From: Nocardia huaxiensis
GTDB taxonomy: Bacteria; Actinomycetota; Actinomycetes; Mycobacteriales; Mycobacteriaceae
Direction: 5' to 3'
Assembly (NCBI RefSeq): GCF_013744875.1
Contig: NZ_CP059399.1
Location: 5,518,001-5,582,000 of the forward strand
Length of the DNA stretch: 64,000 bases
Numbering within the stretch: the first letter of the stretch is position 1; every line of letters begins with the position of its first letter. The notes under the pieces were generated by a model that searched no databases, was not told the DNA's origin, and worked only from the letters and a program-made list of their open reading frames with translations. The position numbers and the translations under genes are program-made. This document shows, piece after piece, positions 8,506-16,694 of this stretch.

Positions 8506-8658
8506 ATGAAACTGGACACGACGCTGTCGGCCACGGTGCGCTCCTCCTTCGCCGAGGCGGTGGAACGGACTCGAACCGCCTTGGCGCAGCAGGGTTTCGG
8601 GATACTGACCGAAATAGACGTGCAGGCCACGATGCACGCCAAGCTCGGCGCGGACTGA
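8506..8658 (+). pseudogene. Truncated DUF302 protein
   Basis: A 50-residue frame beginning MKLDTTLSATV. Residues 10-45 (FAEAVERTRTALAQQGFG, then ILTEIDVQAT) align closely with the beginning of the DUF302 domain of the full gene at 41788-42666 ([18 protein letters not shown], then [10 protein letters not shown]). The frame then stops after MHAKLGAD, where the full protein continues for about 80 more residues. I found no continuation in other frames downstream, so the remainder appears deleted. It starts 15 bp after the Cys-rich gene. It may be a relic or a short stable N-terminal fragment. Confidence 0.65.
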
Positions 8659-8674
8659 GCGGACACCTGCCCAG

Positions 8675-8688
8675 GTGACCAAAGTCCA
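8675..8688. promoter_or_regulatory. DosR-like box (GTGACCAAAGTCCA)
   Basis: Matches 12 of 14 core positions. It lies 99 bp before the start of the small membrane gene at 8787. Confidence 0.65.
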
Positions 8689-8786
8689 CCACTCCACCGC
8701 CAATGGACATAGCGGCACGGCACGTCCGGTGGGTTAGCTGAATCGCTGCGAAGACGCAGGATTCCGAAGTGGAAGGACGAGCCGCC

Positions 8787-9101
8787 ATGGCCGAGACCCG
8801 CACAACCCAGCGCACCCCGATGCCCGGTACGGCCGGCGCCTCCGCGCCGGACGGCGATCACCCTGCCCCGGCACCCCAGGACACGTCCGCCACTCCCCCG
8901 GCGGCGCAGGGCATCTCAATGGTGCTCGCGGCGGCCCACCGCGTGGTGCCCGATCGCGAATCGGCGCTGTTCTACCTGGGTCTGGGGGCGTTGACCACCA
9001 CCGGGCTGCTGTCCTGGCCGGTGACCGCCGTCATCGGTGTCGGGATCTGGCTGGCAGGTCGGTCCCGGGCCATCCGGCACGCGAAACAGACTGCTGCATA
9101 A
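8787..9101 (+). CDS. Small membrane protein of unknown function
   Basis: A 104-residue protein. The first half is Ala/Pro-rich and polar; the second half has two closely spaced hydrophobic helices (ALFYLGLGALTTTGLLSW and VTAVIGVGIWLAG) and a basic tail, giving a likely helical hairpin in the inner membrane. ATG 8787 follows GGAAGGACGAG; an in-frame GTG at 8769 is the alternative. A DosR-like box is placed 99 bp upstream. I do not recognise a family. Confidence 0.75.
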   Translation: MAETRTTQRTPMPGTAGASAPDGDHPAPAPQDTSATPPAAQGISMVLAAAHRVVPDRESALFYLGLGALTTTGLLSWPVTAVIGVGIWLAGRSRAIRHAKQTAA

Positions 9102-9156
9102 GACATCTTGTGCGAGAGCCGGTATGCCCGGGCAAGACTACCGCCGGACCGCCCCG

Positions 9157-9192
9157 GGTACCAACGGCCCTCGATCACGGGACCCCGGCCCC
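9157..9192. promoter_or_regulatory. Tandem DosR-like boxes, 22 bp apart
   Basis: GGTACCAACGGCCC (9157-9170) and GGGACCCCGGCCCC (9179-9192), each matching 11 of 14 core positions, start exactly 22 bp apart (two helical turns). They lie in the 259-bp gap before the membrane protein/dikinase/phosphatase cluster. A second tandem pair with the same spacing occurs at 41641-41676. Confidence 0.5.
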
Positions 9193-9360
9193 TACGTCCA
9201 CGGCGGCCCGATTGCTCGAATGGAACAACGAACTCGGCACACCGCTGTGCCCGGTCCGTCACCGGTCGCGGTGTGAACGCCGGCACCGGGCCAATCGTTT
9301 CGTTCCGATCCGAGGAGTGCAGGTCATGTGCGGCAGGGCAATTCGAGAAGCAGGCCGGTC

Positions 9361-9672
9361 ATGATCCCGGATACGCGCACCCGGGCGCTGCTGCTCGCCA
9401 TGGTGACGGCGGCGGTCGTGGGACTGATCGACGCGGCCACGGCGCACACCTGGGATCTGATCGCCGTTTTCGCGATGATCACGGTGCTGGGCCTGGCCGC
9501 CCTGGTCCGGCGCCGCGGGCGCGCCACCCTCACGCTGCGGCGGGATCTGGCGGGCTGGATCGCACTGCGCGCGGCGGACGGCGGCGAACCGGTCGGGCGC
9601 GTCGCCGATCGAGCCGTCGCCGCCTACCGGTCGGGGCTCATCGGCGCTCCCGAGGAGCCGCAGCGCCGATGA
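9361..9672 (+). CDS. Small two-helix membrane protein, first gene of dikinase cluster
   Basis: A 103-residue protein with two N-terminal hydrophobic helices (LLLAMVTAAVVGLIDA and LIAVFAMITVLGLAALV) and a soluble basic/acidic C-terminus of about 60 residues. ATG 9361 overlaps a 12-codon frame (9326-9364) that has the good GAGGAG site at 9312-9317; translation may be coupled to it. GTG 9328 in the gene's own frame is an alternative start giving 114 residues. Its stop overlaps the ATG of the dikinase gene (ATGA at 9669-9672). Family not recognised. Confidence 0.7.
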   Translation: MIPDTRTRALLLAMVTAAVVGLIDAATAHTWDLIAVFAMITVLGLAALVRRRGRATLTLRRDLAGWIALRAADGGEPVGRVADRAVAAYRSGLIGAPEEPQRR

Positions 9673-12098
9673 CGACCACGAATTCTCCGCTCCACCCCGG
9701 AGTCGCGGTCACCACCGATTCGCCGACGTCGTGCCCGATCCGCGTGCTGGACGGCAGCGGCGCGGGTGGTGAGCTCGTCGGCGGGAAGGCCGCCGCACTG
9801 GATCGCTTGATCGGGTGGGGCTTCCCGGTGCCGGCGGCGGTGGTGGTGACCGCCGACGCGTATCGAGCCGTCGCCACGCAGCCCGCCGTCGCGGCGGTGC
9901 TGGATCGCTTGTTCGCCGGAGCGGACGTTCCGGCCGATGAGATCGATGCCGCGTTCCAGCGCGCCGGTTTGCCGCCGGAGATCGCCACCCGGGTACGGGC
10001 CGCCGCCCGGCAGGTGGGGGCGGGACTGCCGGTGGCGGTGCGCTCCACGGCGACGGTCGAGGATATGGACGCCTCGTCCTTCGCGGGACAGTACGATTCC
10101 GTGCTCGATGTGGACGCCACCGCTCCGGATGCGGTGGAAAGCGCTGTGCTGGCGGTGTTCTCGTCACTGCATCATGCCGCACCGCGGGCGTATCGGCGCG
10201 CGCTGGGCATCGCCGAGCGGGATGCCGCCATGGCGGCGCTCATCATGCCGATGGTGCCTGCCGTGCGCAGCGGCGTGCTCTTCACCCAGGATCCGACCGG
10301 GCCCGCGAACACGGTCCGCATCGAGACGGTGACCGGGCTCGCGGATGTGCTGGTGTCGGGCAAGCGAACTCCGCACGTGCTGCGCGTGCGCGACGGCATC
10401 GTGCCCGCGGACGCGGGACCCGAGATCATGCCGCTGCTGACGGCGGCGCGGGAGCTCGAACGCCGGGCGGGCTGTCCGCAGGACGTGGAATGGGCGTGGG
10501 ACGGCGAGCGACTGTGGCTCGTGCAGGCGCGGCCGATCACCGTCGAGGCCAACGCCGCCGACCCGTTCGACACCCCCGAGGCCGAACTCGCCGATCGGAC
10601 GCTCACCACCGCCGGGATCGCCGAGATGCTGCCCGGCGTGCTGCCGCCACTGCGGTGGGAGGTGTGCGCCTTCATGGTCGAGGAAGCCTTGCGCACCATG
10701 CTCGACGGGCTCGGGTCACTGCACGGCGAGGGTATGACCACACCGCACCGGCTGCTGTGCCGGGTCCACGGCCGCGCCGCACTCGACGCGGACGCGACCG
10801 GCGTGGCATCGGTCCCCGGCACGGCCCAGAAGTCCGGCGGCGCGGGGAAATTCCATGCCGGGCCGTCTCGGCTCGCGATATTCCGGCACCGGCTCCGGGC
10901 CCGCACGACACGCCGACAGGCTCGATTCGACGCCGAGGTCGTGATTCACGCGACCGCCGAAATCGACGCCACCGCACCGTCTCTCGACACCCTACCGCCG
11001 GAAGAACTGCTGCGCTATCACGCGGCGCTGCTGGATCTGGCCACCCGCGCCATGGCCGCGGAGATCACCGTCGCCGCGGACGCGGGCGCCATTCACGCGG
11101 GGCTGCGCACGGTGCTCGCCCGCTATACCGGCGACGGGGAAGCGCACCGGCTCGCCGATCTGCTCGCGGTTCCCGCAACGACTTTCACACCGTCACCCCG
11201 CGCCAGCATGGCGGTTCCGGCCGGTCCCACCTGGCAGGAGGCACGGCTGCACGGGCCGGCGGACGCGACTGGGGCCGTGCCAGGCGATGCGCCGGCTCCA
11301 GCTGCCCCCGCTGCCACCGAGGACACCGCGGTGAACCCGGACGCCCTCGTCGACCAGGTGTTGCGGCAACTCGAAACCAGTGCGCGCTGGCCGAAATCGG
11401 GGCTCACCCGATGGATACGGGTGCGGCAGGTGGAGCGGCTGGGCGCCGAGACCGCCGAACAGCTGCGCCGCCGGGAGCAGACCAAGCAGGCGATCCTGTT
11501 GCTCGGCGGAGAGATCCGGCGCGTTCACCTCGAGGTCGGCGGACGGCTCGCCGCGGCCGGAATGCTCACCGCGGCAACCGATGTCGAGCTGCTGACGGTG
11601 GCCGAGATGCGCACAGCGCTGCGCGACCGGCAGGCCCCGCCGCCCGCGGTGCTGGACCGCCGTCGCCGCAGGCTGCGGCGCCACGAGGACCGCGATCCCC
11701 TCCCCCAGATCTTCCATGGCCGCCCCGACACCTCCGCTCCGGTCGCGGTGCTGGGGCGGCAGCTCACCGGGTGGGCGGCCGGCAGCGGCCGATTCCGTGG
11801 TGTCGCACGCTATCTCACCCACGCGGACCAGCGGATCGGACCCGATGAAGTGCTGGTGGCGGTGACCACCGATCCGTCGTGGGCGCCGCTGCTCATGCGC
11901 TGCGGGGCCATGGTCATCGAACAGGGCGGACCGCTCTCGCACGCCGCGATTCTGGCGCGCGAGTTCGGCGTGCCCGCGGTGTTCAACCTGCCCGGCGCGG
12001 CCCGCGCACTGGATGGCCGGCACATCGAGGTCGACGGCGACACCGGCATCGTGACCGTACTCGAGGAAGGACCGGGCGATGCACTCGCGCGCGCATGA
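9669..12098 (+). CDS. PEP/pyruvate-binding dikinase, rifampicin phosphotransferase-like
   Basis: An 809-residue protein. Residues about 25-310 form a PPDK/PEP-synthase ATP-grasp domain ([44 protein letters not shown]). A long alpha-helical middle part of about 370 residues follows, then a C-terminal swivelling domain with the phospho-accepting His758 in GGPLSHAAILAREFG. There is no PEP-binding TIM barrel. This order (ATP-binding, variable domain, His domain) is that of rifampicin phosphotransferases and related dikinases, which transfer phosphate from ATP through His to an acceptor. The acceptor here is unknown; rifamycin is only one possibility. It is coupled at both ends (ATGA start, 20-bp overlap with the next gene). 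Confidence 0.82.
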   Translation: MTTTNSPLHPGVAVTTDSPTSCPIRVLDGSGAGGELVGGKAAALDRLIGWGFPVPAAVVVTADAYRAVATQPAVAAVLDRLFAGADVPADEIDAAFQRAGLPPEIATRVRAAARQVGAGLPVAVRSTATVEDMDASSFAGQYDSVLDVDATAPDAVESAVLAVFSSLHHAAPRAYRRALGIAERDAAMAALIMPMVPAVRSGVLFTQDPTGPANTVRIETVTGLADVLVSGKRTPHVLRVRDGIVPADAGPEIMPLLTAARELERRAGCPQDVEWAWDGERLWLVQARPITVEANAADPFDTPEAELADRTLTTAGIAEMLPGVLPPLRWEVCAFMVEEALRTMLDGLGSLHGEGMTTPHRLLCRVHGRAALDADATGVASVPGTAQKSGGAGKFHAGPSRLAIFRHRLRARTTRRQARFDAEVVIHATAEIDATAPSLDTLPPEELLRYHAALLDLATRAMAAEITVAADAGAIHAGLRTVLARYTGDGEAHRLADLLAVPATTFTPSPRASMAVPAGPTWQEARLHGPADATGAVPGDAPAPAAPAATEDTAVNPDALVDQVLRQLETSARWPKSGLTRWIRVRQVERLGAETAEQLRRREQTKQAILLLGGEIRRVHLEVGGRLAAAGMLTAATDVELLTVAEMRTALRDRQAPPPAVLDRRRRRLRRHEDRDPLPQIFHGRPDTSAPVAVLGRQLTGWAAGSGRFRGVARYLTHADQRIGPDEVLVAVTTDPSWAPLLMRCGAMVIEQGGPLSHAAILAREFGVPAVFNLPGAARALDGRHIEVDGDTGIVTVLEEGPGDALARA

Positions 12099-14958
12099 CC
12101 GCCGCCGGCTGGAACTGCTCGGCGCCGACCGGCTGCACATTTTCGTCCCGGCCATCATGAGTGTCGGACTGCTGTTCTGGCTCGCCAGTGAACTGCGGGA
12201 ACTCGTGCGCACCAGCGGCGAGTCCTCCCGTGCCAAGCGCGCTGGGATCGACGGGCATACGGTGGCCCGATTCACCACCGGCACAACACGTCCCGACTCG
12301 CCCGCCCGGCAGGGCTTGCGCCCGCGCCCGGTGTATCTGCTCACCGCCCTCACGCTGGGCGGTGGCGCCGTGTACGTCGCGATCGGGTCGATCGCGAACT
12401 TCTTCCAGGAACCGGGCTGGGTGGCCGATATCGCGTGGCTGCTCGTGGTGTCGCTCGGCGTGACCGCGGCGGCCTCCTATTACGGGGTCATCGCCGCGAC
12501 CGTGTTCGCCCGCTACCCCACGCCTCCGCCGGAAATCCGCCGGCCGCTGACCGACTCGCTGCTCACCACCCGTCCGGTGAGCGACGGGGACTGGCAGGGC
12601 CGGCCGTCCTGGAAACTGGGCGCCGGGTTCATGGCGGCGACGGCCTTCGCGGCGCTGCTCTCCCTCGTGGTCGCCGCGTCACCGTATGTGGTCGACGGAT
12701 TCGACCGCTGGGTCGCCGAGTGGTTCCACAACCTGTCGATACCGGCGTGGACGCGATTCACGAATTTCGCCTTCTCCACCGAATCCGTACTGGCGCTGGT
12801 CGTCCTGGTCGGGCTGGCCACCCTGCGCTGCCGGGCGCTGGCGGTGGCCTACGCCGCGGCCACCGGGTTCGGATTGCTCGCCAGCGTGGCGCTGCGCGCC
12901 GGGATCGATCGGCCGCGCCCACCCGCGGGGCCGATGGCCGGAGCCCTGGATTCCTATCCCAGCGGCCATGTCATCCAGGCCGTCATCATCGCCGGGCTGG
13001 TGCCCCTGGCCGTGGCCACCCTGCTGCATCGGCGCGGTCTCATCACACCGCTGACCCTGGTGTTCGGGGCGGTCGCGGCGGGTGCCGCCTTCGACCGCAT
13101 CGCCCACGGAACACATTGGCCCACCGATGTTCTCGGCGGCGCCGCGATCGGGCTGGCGCTGGTGCTGGGCGGCCGCTGGATCATCGACTCGCCGCGCGCG
13201 CACGTGGCCTGCCGCGGCTGCCTGTGGTCGCCGGTCGCACACACCCACCCCCATCCGCCGCGCGGGATCGTGCCACTGACGACGTCGGCGGCCTCGACGG
13301 TGCGCATGCTCGCCCATGTGTCGGCCGCGGCCGTAGCGCTGACGCTGGCGGTGCTGACCCTCACCGTCGGGGTGCCTTCCAGCGGTGAAGGTTTTGTGTT
13401 CGGGTCTGCGATCGAGCGACCCGTGCAGCTGGCGCTGGCCGGGATGGTTTCCCTCGGCGCGCTGATCGGCTGGCGGTGGGAAGCGATCGGCGCGGTGCTG
13501 ATCGCTTTCGCGGCAACCGCTCTGGGGATCTTCGCGGCCATCGAGTACGAACCGAAATTCGCGATGATTCTGGTGGCGGGCGCCATGGTGCCGTCGGTGC
13601 TGCTGTGGCTGAGCTGGCAGCATCGCCGCACCGCCTGGGAGCTGCTGATCCTCGCGGTGGTCACCCTGCTGCTGCTCGGCGGCGCGTGGGTGGGGGCGAA
13701 TCGGGTGTACGCCATCTATTTCGGGCCGACGCATCCGGACAGCTCCGCGCCCACGCTCGCGGTGGATCGCGTGGAATGGGTGTGGGCGGGAGCACTGCGC
13801 ACCGACGCCCTCACCGTGACCACCCGGCTGGCCCACGGGTACGAACAGGCGTCGTTGCGGGTCAGCGCCGCGGACGGCTCCACGACGGCGGACTCGATCC
13901 CGGTGGCGGCGGGTGAGCACCGCATCGCCCGCCTGAGCATCGCGGGACTGCGTCCGGCCACCGCCTACACCTATACCGTCATGGTCGACGGCGAACCCGA
14001 TTCCTCCCGGGGCACAGGGCATTTCACGACACCGGCGGACGGGCCCTATTCGTTCCGGGTCACCGCCGGCGCCTGCGCCCGGGTGGGTTCCAACGGCGCG
14101 GTGTTCGACGCTCTCGCCGCCGAGCAGCCCCTGTTCCATCTCGCCCTCGGCGACCTGCACTACGCCAATATCGAAGCCACCGACGCCGAACCGTTCTTCA
14201 ACGCCTACGACCGCGTGCTGACCCAGCCCGGCCAGGCCGCGTTCTATCGCAGCGCACCCACCGCCTACATCTGGGACGACCACGACTACGGCCCCAATGA
14301 CGCCGGAGCCGACGCCCCCGGCCGGACCGCGTCGCGAACCGCCTACGGCACCACGGTCCCGCACTACCCCTTCGCTTCCACCGGCGGCACCATCAACCAG
14401 GCGTTCACCATCGGCCGAGTGCGCTTCGTGCTCACCGACACCCGCTCCGCCGAAACCGGAACCACCATGCTCGGCGCCGAGCAACTGGAGTGGCTCATCA
14501 CCGAACTCACGCAGGCGAGCCGCACGCACGCACTCGTCGTATGGGCCAGCTCCGTCCCGTGGATAGGCGGCGCCGAACCGGGCGCCGACAGCTGGGCCGG
14601 CCATCCGGACGAGCGCGCCCGCATCGCCGACGCCATCGCCGCCGCGGGCATCCGCAATCTCGTCATGGTGGCCGGCGACGCACACATGGTAGCCATCGAC
14701 GACGGCGCCAACAGCGACTATTCCGCCGTCGGCGGCTACGGCTTCCCGGTCCTGCACGCCGCGGCGCTGGACCGCCCCGGCAATGTCAAGGGCGGCCCCT
14801 ACAGTGCGGGCGCCTTCCCCGGCGGCGGCCAGTACGGCCTGCTCGACATCACCGACACCGGCGCCCAGCTGACCGTGACCCTCACTGGAAAGCGCTGGGA
14901 CGGAACAGTTCTCACCACCTACCGCTACACCGTGCCAGGTCCCGCACCCACCCCGTGA
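12079..14958 (+). CDS. PAP2 phosphatase - PhoD-like metallophosphatase membrane fusion
   Basis: A 959-residue protein combining two phosphatases. Residues about 1-370 are a PAP2 lipid-phosphatase unit with multiple helices, RAGIDRPRPP, SYPSGHVIQ and THWPTDVLGG (the three PAP2 signature regions). Residues about 400-560 are further membrane helices. The C-terminal part (about 570-959) is a fibronectin-like spacer and a PhoD/alkaline-phosphatase-D-like metallophosphatase with WDDHDYGPND and a late GDAHMV motif. It probably acts on phospholipid or polyprenyl phosphates and phosphodiesters at the cell surface. ATG 12079 overlaps the dikinase gene by 20 bp. The fusion frame is continuous with no sign of a frameshift. 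Confidence 0.85.
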   Translation: MHSRAHDRRRLELLGADRLHIFVPAIMSVGLLFWLASELRELVRTSGESSRAKRAGIDGHTVARFTTGTTRPDSPARQGLRPRPVYLLTALTLGGGAVYVAIGSIANFFQEPGWVADIAWLLVVSLGVTAAASYYGVIAATVFARYPTPPPEIRRPLTDSLLTTRPVSDGDWQGRPSWKLGAGFMAATAFAALLSLVVAASPYVVDGFDRWVAEWFHNLSIPAWTRFTNFAFSTESVLALVVLVGLATLRCRALAVAYAAATGFGLLASVALRAGIDRPRPPAGPMAGALDSYPSGHVIQAVIIAGLVPLAVATLLHRRGLITPLTLVFGAVAAGAAFDRIAHGTHWPTDVLGGAAIGLALVLGGRWIIDSPRAHVACRGCLWSPVAHTHPHPPRGIVPLTTSAASTVRMLAHVSAAAVALTLAVLTLTVGVPSSGEGFVFGSAIERPVQLALAGMVSLGALIGWRWEAIGAVLIAFAATALGIFAAIEYEPKFAMILVAGAMVPSVLLWLSWQHRRTAWELLILAVVTLLLLGGAWVGANRVYAIYFGPTHPDSSAPTLAVDRVEWVWAGALRTDALTVTTRLAHGYEQASLRVSAADGSTTADSIPVAAGEHRIARLSIAGLRPATAYTYTVMVDGEPDSSRGTGHFTTPADGPYSFRVTAGACARVGSNGAVFDALAAEQPLFHLALGDLHYANIEATDAEPFFNAYDRVLTQPGQAAFYRSAPTAYIWDDHDYGPNDAGADAPGRTASRTAYGTTVPHYPFASTGGTINQAFTIGRVRFVLTDTRSAETGTTMLGAEQLEWLITELTQASRTHALVVWASSVPWIGGAEPGADSWAGHPDERARIADAIAAAGIRNLVMVAGDAHMVAIDDGANSDYSAVGGYGFPVLHAAALDRPGNVKGGPYSAGAFPGGGQYGLLDITDTGAQLTVTLTGKRWDGTVLTTYRYTVPGPAPTP

Positions 14959-15185
14959 AGCACCGGACCGATCCTGGATGCTTTGGTCATCGACCTCGGG
15001 GGCAGCTGGCCCGAGCGGGCGCGGACCGTCTGGTCGTGGTCACCCACGGACCCCTGCTGCCCTCGGCAACCGCCCGCCTGCACGACGGCAAGCCACTGCG
15101 GCGCCTCACCCCGCATCGCTGACCGCACCGGCCGGGCCGGCGCACGGGAGGAGGGCGAGGTGAGTATTCGAAACGAAAGGACACG

Positions 15186-15338
15186 ATGATGGGTAGTCCG
15201 GTAGTGCACCGGGAGATCGGCGGCACGACGGTGCTGGGGCCCGCGCCGATCGGTGACGATATGGCCTTCGCCCTGTTCACCGACCCCGGCGGCGCGGTCG
15301 TCGGCCTGCTGCGTGACGACTCGCACGCAGCCGAATAG
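15186..15338 (+). pseudogene. Glyoxalase/VOC stub with internal deletion
   Basis: A 50-residue frame after GAAAGGACAC. It begins SPVVHREIGG, the usual opening of a VOC-family protein, and jumps directly to PIGDDMAFALFTDPGGAVVGL, the usual C-terminal strand. The roughly 70 residues expected between are missing but the frame is kept. It looks like an in-frame deletion remnant. The 227-bp region before it (14959-15185) holds only a weak box-like sequence (14977-14990) and an unassigned open frame. Confidence 0.55.
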
Positions 15339-15352
15339 CCTTTCCGCACGAA

Positions 15353-16099
15353 TCACTGCCAGCGCAGAAAGCGCACGGCCAGTACCGCGGACACGACCAG
15401 AGAACCCAGCACCGCCAGCAACGCCGGGATGTTCACGGCGAAGCCGACCCAGGCGTTCTGCAGCAGTGTCACGACGTGGGTGAGCGGCAGCGCGTCGCCG
15501 ATGCGGCGCAGGGTGTGGCCGAAAAGGGCTCGGGGGCCGTCGGTTCCGGCGAGGAACATCATGACGAAGAAGGCGATGACCCCGATGCCCTGGGCGGCGC
15601 GGGCGGTGGGCAGGACGGCGGCGAGCAGGACGCCGATCGCGGCGAAACTCAAGGCCGACAACAGGAATGCCACCAACGCGAGCAGCGGGGACTTCGGCGC
15701 GTGCACGTCGTAGAGGAGGACGCCGACCGTGATGAGCACGACGCTGCCGGCCGCGGCCAGCACCAGGGTGACCACCACCTGGGCGGCCAGTAGTGTCCAG
15801 GCGGGCAGGCCCGACGCGCGGAATCGGCGCAGCACTCCCCGTTCCCGATAGCCCGCCAGGTGCACGGGGATTCCGATCAGGCCCACCGAGGCGATGGCCA
15901 GGCCGACGTAGCCGGGGACGTAGTAGTCCATCGGGCCGATGCCGCCGAACGCCCCGTCGTTCGGATCGGCGACATTGCCGAACGCGGCCCCCAGGATCCA
16001 CACCACCAGGGCCGGAAAGCCCAGGGTGAAAACAAGATTCAAGGGCTCGCGCACGAAGAGCTCGAGTTCGACCCAGGTGAGTTTGGCGAACAGGCGCAT
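15353..16099 (-). CDS. ABC-2 type transporter permease
   Basis: A 248-residue integral membrane protein with six predicted helices and the ABC-2 permease pattern (VREPLNLVFTLGFPALVVW start, GYRERGVLRRFRASGLP cytoplasmic loop). Such permeases export drugs or lipids together with an ATPase. The ATPase gene immediately upstream (4 bp away) is decayed, so the permease is probably an orphan unless another ATPase serves it. Start ATG 16099. Confidence 0.88.
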   Translation of the reverse strand: MRLFAKLTWVELELFVREPLNLVFTLGFPALVVWILGAAFGNVADPNDGAFGGIGPMDYYVPGYVGLAIASVGLIGIPVHLAGYRERGVLRRFRASGLPAWTLLAAQVVVTLVLAAAGSVVLITVGVLLYDVHAPKSPLLALVAFLLSALSFAAIGVLLAAVLPTARAAQGIGVIAFFVMMFLAGTDGPRALFGHTLRRIGDALPLTHVVTLLQNAWVGFAVNIPALLAVLGSLVVSAVLAVRFLRWQ

Positions 16100-16102
16100 G
16101 AG

Positions 16103-16420
16103 CTACTCCCGCGCTCGTGTCCCGGTGATGGCCAGGAACGCGTCTTCCAGATCCGACTGCCGCACCCGCAGATCCCGGGCCGGGCAGTCGCGGCGCACCA
16201 GTTCGGCGCACACCGTCAGCAGTGCGTCACCAGCACCACCGTGGTGCCTCGGTCGGCGACCGCGCGCACCATGTCTCAGGCGACCCGGCGGGCCGCCGGA
16301 TCCAATCCGGTGGTCATCTCGTCGAGGAACACCACCTCGGGCGCGCTGCGCAGCGCCAGCGCCACGAACAGCCGTTGCCGCTGACCACCGGAAAGCTGCG
16401 CGAACGCCCGATTCGACCGT
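16103..16420 (-). pseudogene. Decayed ABC transporter ATPase
   Basis: A recognisable 3' portion of a drug-type ABC ATPase. The signature LSGGQRQRLFVALAL and Walker B VVFLDEMTTGLDPAARR are read in one frame. A TGA then interrupts where Trp is usual (RRVA-stop-DMVRAVADRG), followed by the H-loop VVLVTH. After VTH a deletion and frame change skip about 60-80 residues, and the C-terminus (VRQSDLEDAFLAITG) resumes in another frame up to 16103. Walker A and everything upstream are missing; the fragment abuts the DUF1918 gene. It is clearly non-functional. Confidence 0.85.
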
Positions 16421-16421
16421 G

Positions 16422-16652
16422 TCACAACGCCTCCGAGCGCGGTTGCGGCAGGCCGGACCACAGCTCCGCCTCGCTCCGCACCGTGGCGTCGGGCCCGGGG
16501 AAGAACAGCGCCCGGTGGCCGGTGTCGGACCAGTGCACGAGATACGGTGGGGCGCCGTCTTTCCCGTGCACCTCCTCGATGTATCCGTGCCGGACCGGGC
16601 CGCCGACGGCACGGTTCTGGACGACCAGCCAGTCGCCCGGTTTCGCTTTCAT
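16422..16652 (-). CDS. DUF1918 domain protein
   Basis: A 76-residue protein with the DUF1918 pattern (MKAKPGDWLVVQNRAVGG, GYIEEVHGKDGAPPYLVHW, ALFFPGPDA), an SH3-like small fold of unknown function common in actinobacteria. ATG 16652 lies 42 bp after the hibernation factor gene on the same strand, so it is probably part of that operon. Its last dozen codons may be foreign sequence produced where the ABC pseudogene joins. Confidence 0.85.
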   Translation of the reverse strand: MKAKPGDWLVVQNRAVGGPVRHGYIEEVHGKDGAPPYLVHWSDTGHRALFFPGPDATVRSEAELWSGLPQPRSEAL

Positions 16653-16694
16653 GGTCGTCGCTTTCCGCCGGCGGTGCGCAGCGCCGGCCTCCGG

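Noticed and set aside
12679..14757. Leftward open frame of 692 codons opposite the PAP2-PhoD fusion
   Set aside because: Translation is low-complexity with no motif, while the + strand shows conserved phosphatase signatures.
14977..14990. Box-like sequence GATGCTTTGGTCAT
   Set aside because: Only 9 of 14 positions match and the left half is poor; the gene downstream is a stub, so I do not list it as a box.
14977..15122. Short rightward frame ending in a VVVTHGPLL segment
   Set aside because: No start with a ribosome site and no recognisable domain; could be a gene relic but I cannot support it.
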